Positions 14,163 through 24,523 of a DNA stretch of 64,000 bases are shown here, one piece after another. Origin of the DNA: Rhea pennata (taxonomy: Eukaryota > Chordata > Aves > Rheiformes > Rheidae). The DNA is taken from the NCBI RefSeq assembly GCF_028389875.1, contig NC_084664.1, positions 115,141,466 through 115,205,465 on the forward strand, in the 5' to 3' direction. The notes under the pieces are model-generated. The model was not told the DNA's origin. It searched no databases and was given only the letters and a program-made list of their open reading frames with translations. Each line of letters opens with the position of its first letter. The stretch's first letter is position 1. The position numbers were made by a program, and so were the translations under genes.

Positions 14163-14300
14163 TAGAATCATAGAATGGTAAGGTTGGAAGGGACCTCTGG
14201 AGATCATCTAGTCCAACCCTCAGCGTGGCCCTGTACAGGGACTCATGATCTCGGCATTAGCAGCACCGTGCTCTAACCAACTGAACTAAACCTGCCCCCC
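14163..14300 (-). mobile_element. tRNA-Ile-derived SINE with CR1 3' tail (TguSINE1-like)
   Basis: Read on the minus strand, the right part (about 14300-14228) aligns by eye with a tRNA-Ile gene. It has an A-box-like stretch TTAGTTCAGTTGGTTAGAGC, the anticodon-arm segment GGTGCTGCTAATGCC and the acceptor end CAGGGCCA. The B box is eroded. From about 14218 it changes to a classic CR1 3' end (GGTTGGACTAGATGATCTCC, then CCTTCCAACC and ATTCTATGATTCTAT). tRNA-Ile/CR1 SINEs of this build are known from passerine birds. It has the same strand as OSBPL1A, whose 5' UTR intron contains it. The tRNA part cannot be a working tRNA gene because the anticodon loop and T arm are disrupted. Confidence 0.8.
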
Positions 14301-15549
14301 TAGCTAAACTGCTTTTCATGGCTTATCGTTATGCCTTGTACTGCTGGAAGGCTTGTGCGCTAGTCTCTACAGTCACTGGTATGCCATGAGAAAGTAAAAC
14401 AAAAAAAACATTTAGTATCTCAATCATAGCTGAGATGCAACTGTGAGGCACTTCCGTTAAACCTATTAGGTCTACGTGAGCAGTATTTGACTGCTAAGTG
14501 AATCTTACCCTGTAAGAAGATATAAAGAATAGCACTGAAGATACTCCACTTCTATCTTCCTCTATGAACCTTCCACTGAAGAGATTTTCCTCACTCTGCT
14601 AAAACATCCGGGGTTGTTTTCAGCACAAACTAGACAGCCCAAGTTAGCACACTATTTGCACACCTGACTAAGGAATCTTGCAGAATACTCAACCACAGAA
14701 GGCCAGCTAACAACTGCTGATATACCAGCTATGTTTATCTAACTGCTAGGAGACTCCAAGAAAAAAAAACTGCTTTTCTCACCAAGAGGTCTATGAAGAT
14801 CTAAAGTGCCATCCCTACTGAGCAGTATTGTTGATATGAACCGCTCACTTTTACTTTGATTTCTTCTCCCACGCTGAGGCCTCCTGCCAGATGTATACAG
14901 TCCAAAACAGCAACAAACCATGTTAACCAGCACATCATTGGCTTTCGCTCAGCTGCAGCTTAACAAAGATTGCAGGCAGCAGAAACAGTACAGGCACTGC
15001 CCAATTTAACATGAAGGCTCTGAGTCAGCAGCTACTGGTGGCACAGGAAGCTTTCCATTCACAACGAGTTGTACAGCATTGGCTGCTCTTTCAGAAGATC
15101 CCTCTCTAGCAATGAAAACTAGATTCCTAAGAGAGGATGACATTTGCTTAGGAAGACTTCTTGCTTGTCCCAGCAAGTACGTGTTATGAAGGGAGGCTTG
15201 TAAAGGAGAGGATGAGAAGCCCCAAACCGCACAGACAGACAGAACCAGTCTACAAACCCGCACGACACACTGCACCAGTTCCACGGAGGAAGAGCTGCAG
15301 CATCAAAGCATCTAGTGATGCTCCCTAAGAAGAGTTACTTTAATTTACAGGTAAAACGTTCTAAAAACCAGAACTTGAGCACGCTTCTACGATGTGGTTC
15401 CTTCGGTACTTCGCGTCAAACAACCACTTACCTAAAACAGAGCTACCCCCGCTCAGTAACAGCTAATGCAGAGGCAACAATAGGCTCCCTCACCAACAGC
15501 TACTGCCATGGCACGGGTATTTAAACTCATCGCCGCTCCGGGGCACCTC

Positions 15550-16260
15550 CTGGCTATTTTCTGCCCGCAGCTGAGCTCTGTCAGGTCAATTCCTGCCACT
15601 CCCGGCCGTGCTGCAGGCGCTCACCGCGGCTAGCGCGGGACCCCGCGGGACCCGCCGGCCTGCACGCGGGCCGGCCCGGGCCACCAGCCGCAGCCGCCGG
15701 GCCCGGCCGCGCCGCGCCGGTGCGTCCCCGGCCGCCGCCGCCTGCGCCGGGGGGCCGCGGGGGCCGGGGACGGGCGCGGAGCCCCCCGCCGCCGCCGCCG
15801 GCGCCCCACGCGCGCCCATCTCGCGGGCGGCACAGGGAGGGCGGGTCACGCGCGGGCGCGCTGCAGCCGGGCCCCACCGCGGGCCGCCGCCGCCGCGCAG
15901 GCCAGGCCAGGCCAGGCCGCTCCCCGCGGCGGCCCCGACCCCGGCCCCCCGTGCCCAGAGCCTGCCGCGCCGCGCCGCGCCGAGCCGAGCCGAGCCGAGC
16001 CTCACCGCGCCGCGCCGCGCCGCGCTCTACGCGCCGGCCCCGCACGTGACCGCCGGCGGCGGCGGCAGCGCCGGGGCAGGCGGGGCCGCTCCCCTCCCCC
16101 TGCCCCCCGCGGCGGTTCGCGGCCTGACGGCGCCGGGCCGGGCCGGGCCGGGCCGGGTCTCCTCAGCAACCCCCCCCTACCCCCGGCGTGGCCTCCTGCC
16201 GGAAGGAGAAAGCAGCAAAGTGCGGAGGGAAAAAGTGTGTGTGGAAGCGCCTTCAGTCTT
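15550..16260 (-). promoter_or_regulatory. OSBPL1A: CpG-island promoter and noncoding first exon of OSBPL1A (ORP1L)
   Basis: A sharply bounded block very rich in G, C and CpG within AT-rich flanks, upstream of the OSBPL1A start-codon exon, which itself begins just after a splice acceptor. Two good minus-strand donors lie in it: CG|GTGAGC ending an exon at 15625, and GCG|GTGAGG ending one near 16006. Either could close the untranslated first exon. A CACGTGAC E-box lies near 16043. Several pentanucleotide tandem arrays are present. No TATA box is evident. The transcription start cannot be placed by eye. Confidence 0.75.
15901..16157. repeat. cluster of GC-rich pentanucleotide tandem repeats
   Basis: Separate short arrays of five-base units: GCCAG at 15901-15918, GCCGC-type at 15965-15980, CGAGC x4 at 15981-16000, CGCGC x4 at 16006-16025 and GGGCC at 16134-16157. 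All lie inside the OSBPL1A CpG island. Confidence 0.9.
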
Positions 16261-19200
16261 GCGTCCGTCTGGAGGAAGCGGGCATTTTTATACTTATATT
16301 TTTAATTTATTTTTAATATGTTTTTATACATACACATCCCTCAGGCGAACCGGGCCGTTTCGCGAGGTGCGGCGCGGCTGGGGGCGCAGAGCGAGGCCCC
16401 TCGGCCTCCTCTCCCTGCCCCGGTTTCATCCGCACCGCCTGCTCCTGCTGAAGGCACCTCGCTTCCCTGCTGCTACCGCCCGAGGCGGCTTTGGCCTTTC
16501 CCAAGCCTTTGAAATCCCACAGGAAATCCCAGGAGTTCAGCCGCATGGGAGTTGCGTGATCCCCAAACCTGCGTCGTCGCCACAGCAGCCATGAGAACCT
16601 ATCTCAGAAGTTTATGATGAGACTTTCGTTCCAAGACTGGGCAAGTTTCAACCTGAGAGATTACTGTGAAATTCCTAGGACATAAATAACAAGGCAGTCT
16701 TTAGTATTGCGTGTTACATATAACTACGCATATTTTTAACATACAACCATTTGAAGAGGGATATATTAAAAGAAGAAAAATAGTTCCGCACCTGCAGATA
16801 AAACACATTTGTTACGATTTCTGCTGCTTTTCATTGTCTTCTGTTAACCGATCTTAGCTAAGAGACCTGCTTCTAGGGATGCTTCAGCAATAAGCATAAG
16901 CATCCAGTATCTGAGAGGCTGGAGTTCAGCATCACATTGACTTTCTTTCCTCCGTAGCAGCTCTTCAAGCCTGTTCTCCTTACTTACGGAGCCCTCTCAG
17001 CTGTGTCATGCCCATGTGCCTATCTTTTCTTACACACCTACCCGCTCCTGTCAGTCAATAAAGCTTTTTCTTGCTTGCTTTTGCTTCTGGTTTTAAGTCT
17101 TTTTTCACAATGCCGTAACTGCTCTAAGCAGCCTCAAAATAAAATGAAGGCACCCCCTCTTTTCCTATTTTTCATCATATTTTACATACAGAAATTCTAG
17201 ATACAAATATTTATATATTTCCTAATACTCATTATATTTTATACAGTAAAAGCATCAGCAACCCCCCTACTCCATCTTTGCAATGTGGTGCAGACTTTAT
17301 AGCACAGGGCTTTGCCTTGCAGCCAGTTACAGTGCAGCTGCTCTTGCTTCCAGATTCAGACACAGGGGATGTCTGTTATCTACCAGTGTTTTGGCTCCTT
17401 GTGCGTCCATGGAGTTTGGGACTCTGAAGTGTGGAAACAAGAAAACAGTTCTACAAATATCATACCTTCTTTTTGTTTTGAGCATATCATTTCTCTTTTT
17501 TTATATCTTTCCTTTTTCAGGCAGCCTGCTGGAATTAGTGGTGCAGAAAGCATGAAGCACTTGCCATATTAGGGCTGAACACATTGGCAAACAACCTGGT
17601 ATAGAACTCACTGGACTGTTTTTGTCAATGATTTTTGCAGCAGAGTGTATTTTACATCCTCTCCTGTTCTAGGATGGGCAACCTGACTGCAGAATTCAAA
17701 GCCATGAGGACATAGGCTTTCCTGAGACCAGACCAAGGAGAATCTTCTTCAAGGAGGGAACTTCCACTTTGTGTGGTGCATAATCAACTAGCTGAATTAA
17801 TTGCTGCAGGCAATCCTATGACTAGAAGTACCCGGGTGAAAAATCTGAAATAATACCACTCTTCATTGCCCTGATTTGAATAAAATAACCACACTATTGC
17901 GGCTGAAGTCATCATTAGCAATTATACAAGCCAAGATGTCAGATGTGGATCATTTCTTACTTTGCAAGGTACTGCTGGCAGCTGAGAGAAGACGAGAAGC
18001 AGCGTGCACACACACACACACACAGATAACCCCACTTTCTGCCTCTGCACAATTGGCCTAGGCTTCTAGTCGTTTATCCAAGGCTGGAGTAAGGATGAAC
18101 TTTTGGAAGGCACTTCGGGCTTGGAAAGAGACAATAATTACTGACGATTTATTTTGCTATTCCCCAACAAAACTTTACAATTTTATTTATGATACAGCAC
18201 CTCCTATCAGCACATAGCGCTCTGACTCTTTGTTTCTTCCACTTCAGACTAGAACATACTAGCCACATTAGCAATATCCCGCTCAGCAAGGAAGCATACA
18301 GATGGAGAAGATTAGTGAAGTAACATATAAGATATGATAAGTTGTAGTTTTCTTACAGTAAAATGGTTAATGACTGAATTGACTGAATGTTCATTAATTG
18401 ACCATCAGTCGTTGGACAGAAATTTAAAATTTGTGCTCTGACGCAGTTCTTGAGAAAGTTCCTGCTTGACTACTTGGAGAGCAGCACAGCAGAAACAGGA
18501 CCCAGTCCTCTTTCTATACCTATTGTACTTACCAGGTTGGCAGAAGACAGGCATAGCAGAATTAACAAATATGCTGATGGTCTCAGATACGATTCCTGTG
18601 GTTCTTTGCCTTGAGCCACCAAGAGCAACTTCCAGAGAATGATGAAAGTAAAATTTCTGTGTAGTTCTGAACTGCTTGCAATAGGAATTTGTTACAGGTG
18701 CAAGTTTCTTGGTGATATTTATTTCATTTCTGGAAGGAAATAGCCCATAGAAATTAACCCCGTGAAGTGGTTAATTTGTAGATGGTGTGAACCTGATTCA
18801 CTGTTGAGATAGGAATGCGCTTTACTGCTCAAAGCAGCACTGAAGCAAGCTCAAGCAGCTTCTGGAGGCATCTTCCTCCAGAAAAGAAGCATATGATAGA
18901 GATTATTTCAATGGAGCATTGTATCCTGCTCTACTTATCTGAATGCAGGCATGGCAGAACAAAAATGAGAGAACTCACGGATCCTCTTTAGGCAGGATGC
19001 TCCTCTAACCTGCTGGCAGTTATTACACTGTAGAAAAGCTTTTAAATTTCACTAGCTCTACAGCAGACAACTGTACATTGCTATAGGCTATATTCAAGCC
19101 AGCACACAACTGGGTCATAGCTGAGTAAGGAAGCAATTTTATAATTCCAGGTGTCACAAAGCCACCCGTATGTGACATAATGCTTCTCCTGTGTTTTACC

Positions 19201-22200
19201 AGCCATATGTCAGCCAAAGATTCGGTCTTTGTGTAGTGCACTTTTTTGTCAATGTGATTGAATCAGTTTGGTTTGTTTTTAGTTCCAAGATGATAAACTG
19301 GCTGCATATAGGGATTTTATATCTAGCAACTTTGTAGGTAACTTACAGTAATTTACCCCTCATCTAGCAAAATATAGCATTGTGCAACTGAAATCAGCTG
19401 ACCTACTTTGTGCTTAAATGCATATATGTTCCTTATTGTATGGTAGCGATTGACATTTATCAGATGTTGTTTGGTAGCAAGCTGAATAGTATCCAAAATT
19501 CTGTGTCCTGTTGGTGAGCAGTTTACTGTTTCTATAGCAAAATGCTTTCACTGAACTGTTAAGATAAAGCTACAGCTCTAGTAGTGACAAGTAAGTAGAC
19601 TCAATGGAAAAAAAAAAATCTTATATAAAAACAGAACACGGAACTGAGGGCATAAATTGGTAGTATAGAATTTGACATGGTAATTTTGAACTATTAGCAT
19701 GGTTAAACTATACCAAGCTTAAAAGTATACCTTGAAGGGAAGACTTAACAGAAAATTAAGTAATTGTATGCACTACTGTATACTGTTTATTTCTTGACTC
19801 TCATCTTGAGTAGTAAGGCATCAAATTCTCTAACAGATGGATCTGTTCACTTTTAATTTGTCCTTTGTTTGTCTTGTCCTTAATTTGTCCTCCCTTACCT
19901 TTATTTAAAGACTTACCTGAACAGTCAAATATTCTTGATTTTTTACTTTTCAGAACCTTAAGCATGTTTTGATACTGATGCAGAATTAAACAACACATCT
20001 GCACATGGTAATTTGAGGTATAGTTTGCAAATGTTAAAATTGTCTTTAATCTTCTAATTTTTTTAAAGAAGTTGCAAATGTACCATACTACTTGTGTTGT
20101 TCGATACAAAAACAAGTAGTATCTTTGATATTTAACTAAAGATCTGTAATTTTACTTTAATTAAGTAATTTAACTGTAACTTGACTGTAATTCTGTATAT
20201 TTTACATATTTGTGTATTATCCCTGTACTGTGCTTCTATGTGTACATATTGTGGCTCCATAGAAGTTAACAGTCAAACTCCCATCAACAACACTGAGATT
20301 AAGATTTTGTGATTATGCTTTACATGTGATTCTTCATCACAAATCAGAATTTGTCATTCATACCAACTATGGCATCTTGCACCTAATTTGCATTTACTGT
20401 GTGTTATAAATGTCTATATAATACAGTTTTCCTTATATCAATTAAATACCAGCTTATTATACAAATATAAGGTTTATAAGCTTTGGATCATGATGTTTAA
20501 AAACTGACTAGCAAAGATAAAAGGAATTTGCAAGGCTAGACCAATAAAATTCACATGACATAAAGTTACATACAGAGGGAGAATGATCTATGGTCAGCTA
20601 GTTCCTTTTGCTTTGTACTAACATAAGGATGTGGCTATTTACCTCCCCCGCTTTGGGCAGATTTAGTAATAAAATGTAAGCATTATTATATTAAATCTAA
20701 AAGTGTTTCTGTAGTTTTGGTAATTTTTTCTTTCCAAATTCTTGACAGCTTGTACATGTCTTCCATTTAAATAACATAAATAACAAATTTTTGTTTAAGC
20801 TTTCTGTGTAAATATTTCTTCCTTTATTTCATGAATATTGTTTTTATCTGATTTAAGCATTTGGTTCTCTAGCTTTAGATTTTAGTTCTAAAAAAGCATC
20901 AATAATGACCAAGCATACTACACAAAGCAGAGCAAAGAAGCTGCATTCCCTCTAGCAATTTAAGCCACTCTGACCTTTAGAGTTTTCTTTTGCTTACTTG
21001 TGTTGATTTGAGCTGTGAATGTTTTCTTTCGCTATCTATGGTTCACAGAAAGAGAACTAATAGACTGAAGGTTAGACTTAGCCATTATTTAAATGTCAAA
21101 GCTCATGCACTGCTGTGAAGAGTATCAGTTTGGGACGCTGTTAGCTATTAAGAACAGTGAGGGTCAGTTGCATAGTAAAAGAAGACCCCAAACACTTCAC
21201 TAAACTCTGCTGTGTTGGTGCCCAGGTTTGAAAGTTATTTCATATCCAGCTTTTACTGAACGTTTATTTTAGACAGGCAAGAAATTAATCAGCTGTTAAA
21301 TACCCTTGTGCATCATATCATCTACTCTGTTATTAATTTAGTATATATAAACATGTTGGAGATTCACTAATTACATTTGTCTCCATTTCAGTTCAGCAAG
21401 AGTTATAAAATTATAATCAACAATGAAGGGAAATAGTAGGGTCCTCATAAATCTGTCAGAGATGTCTCCAATCCATGCAGTTTTTATTCTTTTTTGTCTT
21501 TTTATCCAGTACAGTCTCTCCCTGATCCAATGGCAAGTTGTTAAACTCCTTCATATCAATGCTTTTATAGGGATTATAGACAACAGTCATAAATATTGTC
21601 AATAATAACTTTAAATCATTTAATAACACATACAGTGAATATTCATGTAAACTCATTTGCTCAACTAAGTCAAAACGAGCAATTTACAGAGTGCAAGCAC
21701 TCTGTAAAGAAGTGTTTGTTATCATAAAGTTAAAAACTGTCTCATAGTGTCATAATTATAACCTCTTAAAATATGTAAGAAAAATTAATATTGGGACAAA
21801 GAGATGCAGCACCAACTACCCATCTTTTCTATGTCTTTATAAGTTAAATCTTTCTGTTATGTTGGGGTGAGAAGGAAACTGTTAAAAAACTCCTTTCTCT
21901 GTTTTTGTTGTTTTTTTTTCAATATGGGGTGTTCTTTTGAATTAAAAGTGGAGCAGGCAACTTCTGACAAAGTCTCCATGAGATTCAGTTAAATATGTAT
22001 CAGTCTTCAATTTTGTCATGTTTCGTGACTGGGTACATTCTTTTTACTAGTGGCCAAAGAACAATTAAATCAATTCTGGCATCATGATGCTGATGACAAA
22101 GGTAGTGTCAGAAGCCTTGCTAACCTTGGAAAAATAACCTTTCCAGTTATCAAATATGGAACAACTATGTATTTATATATATTTGCATATATTATTTCTC

Positions 22201-24000
22201 AAACAACATCAGAACAGAGTTCTATTTTTTTTAAGTTTAAACTAATACAGACTGAATTAACTCACTAAGAAAAAGTACATTTTTTCAAACTTCCACCCCT
22301 GCCATCTGAACTTGGGATTTAAAATTTTTGGCTCAGATATCATCAGTAGTAGTGTCAATTAAGTTCTGATAGGCGTATTATAGACAGGTTCTAATATACT
22401 TCCAAATTCCAATTGATTTTAATTAAAATTTACAACATGAAATAGGGGTGTGGAACCTAAATATTTTCTTGAATCTAGGTCCAAGTGTGCAACAAAATTT
22501 TGCCTCCAGACATCTCTGTGAACTGATTGCCCTCGGGTTAGGCTCTCATTTAACAGCGGTAATGAACCATAAGCCTAAGAATGTACATACATAAACATCA
22601 TAGGGATTTGCTTTCGTATTCATCTATTGCATTTCCAGGATTAACTGTACCCAGATCTCACCTTTCTTAGAGCTTTTCAGTGATGATGACTTATTAAACT
22701 GCTCAGTGTTTCGCTTTTCCTTCTAATTATCTGAATCTTCCTTGCTGCAATCTAAGGTAATGTTTTACTTCAATACTTAGTATTGAGTTAATGTTACATT
22801 AACACACATTATCTGTGTCATCTCAGGATGACAAAGTTAATTACTGGCAAATACTTTCCTAGCATCTGATCTGAACCTTCCTAACATCCAAATTTAATCT
22901 CTAGTACTTAGTATCTTTTCCAGAGTGGACAACAAGAATGTATTCTCTTCTTTGCAGCAATCTGTAGCATATGAAGGATGCTTACCTCTTGCAGATTTCT
23001 CTTTAAACTAAAATCTTTCTCATCAGTCTTTTCAGATGACAGGCTTTCTAGCTTTGTGATTGATTTTATTACTTTAATCCAGACTTTGTTCATTTAGTGC
23101 ACATCTTTCTTGAGGGATAGTGCTAAAATTGGACACAATTCCTGTTGTGGCTTTAGTAGTTCCTTACAGAGCAGGATTATATCGCATGTCTTAGATTACA
23201 TCACGTGCATTTGGACATCGCCATATGATGGCTCTCCTTTAAGCAGAAGCAGGGTATCATTGATGAGTACTTACTGTGGGATTCATTAAAACTTCCAAAT
23301 TATTTCTGTGGAAGTCTACCTAACCAGTACCTTTCCATCCTGAATTTATTCAGCTCATAAGACAGTGCTGTATTTGTCTTGACTCATTTACATCCTTTCC
23401 TTTCTTTTTTGGGGAGGGGAGATGGTATCATCTCATTTGTTATAAATGTTCTCTGTTCTAATTCTGTTCTCCAAAGCATGTGCAGATTCTCCCAATTTTT
23501 GAGAAAGAGGAAAACGTAGCTTAACCTTAATTCTTCACAACTGAATCGGTATAAAAACACATTGGGAGAAAGCATAGGAACTACAAATTGCAGAAAAAGG
23601 TAGCACACGTACTTTGCACAGAAGCAAAAATAGAGAGACACTTAAACCTGTTTTTTCACTGAGCAGATATGGGAAACTTCTCCATGTTAGAGAAATTAAT
23701 TGCATTTCTGTTAAGTATAATGGAAATTTCATGTGGTACCAATGCTGTTTCTGTAAGTGTTTTTTAGAATAAATTATGCGATTAGAAGAGTGCCACTCAT
23801 TCATTTTGATTGACATCAACACAAGGCTGAAACTGCTGTCATCTATAAAATTGTCATGGAATTGTAACTGCTTGTACAGTTTATTTTAAAAACAGGACAT
23901 CACGAATAAGGGAAAAACACCGTCTGACAAGTAGAACCTTAATTCTGTGGCAATACAGGACCAAGGCAGATTTTTGGGACCGTTTTATTAGTGCTGCGCC
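16260..24000. other. intergenic spacer between divergent OSBPL1A and IMPACT promoters
   Basis: About 7.7 kb of AT-rich DNA without convincing coding sequence; all open frames are short, unspliced and unlike known proteins. It holds a (CA)9 microsatellite at 18007-18024. No LINE or SINE recognised. It may contain regulatory elements, but nothing in the raw sequence identifies them. Confidence 0.6.
18007..18024. repeat. (CA)9 microsatellite
   Basis: Nine perfect CA units in the OSBPL1A-IMPACT spacer. Confidence 0.95.
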
Positions 24001-24304
24001 TTGACTTGGTTATTCGGGGCGCTTGCTGTACGCGCCCGTTAGTTTATGTAAGCTGGGATGGTAACTCCAATGGGTCCCGGGGGGCCGCGGCTGGCGGGGC
24101 ACAGGCCGCGGGTGGGCAGGCTCTCTCCTGTCACGAGTTTGCCAGTCCTCGGGAGCAGCAGCCCCTCCCCCCCGGCACAACAGGACCGCGCGGCGCGACG
24201 CGGGCTCCCAGCGGCAAGGGCAGACACGCAGACGGGCGGCCAAGCCACGCAGGGCGCAACCCGGGCGCCAGCTCAACGCCGACACGGCGCCCGCTGACGC
24301 GCAC

Positions 24305-24316
24305 TGCGCACGCGCC
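24305..24316 (+). promoter_or_regulatory. putative NRF1 binding site
   Basis: TGCGCACGCGCC matches the YGCGCAYGCGCR consensus except for the last base. It lies about 170 bp upstream of the IMPACT ATG. Confidence 0.5.
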
Positions 24317-24410
24317 GCTGACCAGCTCTCCCCCCCCGGCCCCCGGCGGGGGTGCTGGCAGGGGGGAGGGCGGGCAGCTTCACCGCCGCTACTGCGCAAA
24401 CTCCGACGCC

Positions 24411-24422
24411 AGCGCATGCGCG
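24411..24422 (+). promoter_or_regulatory. putative NRF1 binding site overlapping an upstream ATG
   Basis: The core GCGCATGCGC is a perfect palindrome matching NRF1. The ATG inside it (24416) is in frame with the IMPACT start at 24488. Confidence 0.5.
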
Positions 24423-24487
24423 CTACTCTCTCGCAGAGGCCGCTGGACACTGCCCTTCCGCTGCTCTCCGCCTTCCCTCAGGTACCG

Positions 24488-24523
24488 ATGGCGGCGAGTG
24501 ACCCGGAAACGGCCCAGCAACAA
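24488..24523 (+). CDS. IMPACT: IMPACT exon 1 coding part
   Basis: Encodes MAASDPETAQQQ, donor CAA|GTGAGC. The start context is only moderate (C at -3, G at +4). Confidence 0.9.

Larger units (their letters stand above)
11647..15624 (-). other. OSBPL1A 5' UTR intron
   Basis: Lies between the start-codon exon and the CpG-island promoter. It contains a 27-base T run (13326-13352) and the tRNA/CR1 SINE (14163-14300), listed separately. Otherwise nothing is recognised. The exon 1 end is inferred, so the right boundary is approximate. Confidence 0.5.

Noticed and set aside
14228-14300. Possible functional tRNA-Ile gene on the minus strand
   Set aside because: The anticodon loop and T arm are disrupted and the sequence continues directly into a CR1 tail, so it is a SINE head.
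15581-16045. Overlapping minus-strand open frames in the same island
   Set aside because: Same composition effect; Arg/Gly/Ala-rich, broken by likely splice donors, and within the inferred 5' UTR.
15608-16594. Long open frame (328 codons) across the OSBPL1A CpG island
   Set aside because: GC-rich sequence has few stop codons; the product is low-complexity Pro/Ala/Arg and the frame is antisense to the promoter. No protein family resemblance.
24470-24490. Acceptor-like CCTTCCCTCAG just before the IMPACT ATG, hinting at a spliced 5' UTR
   Set aside because: It lies within the CpG island with no convincing upstream donor; kept only as an unproven possibility.
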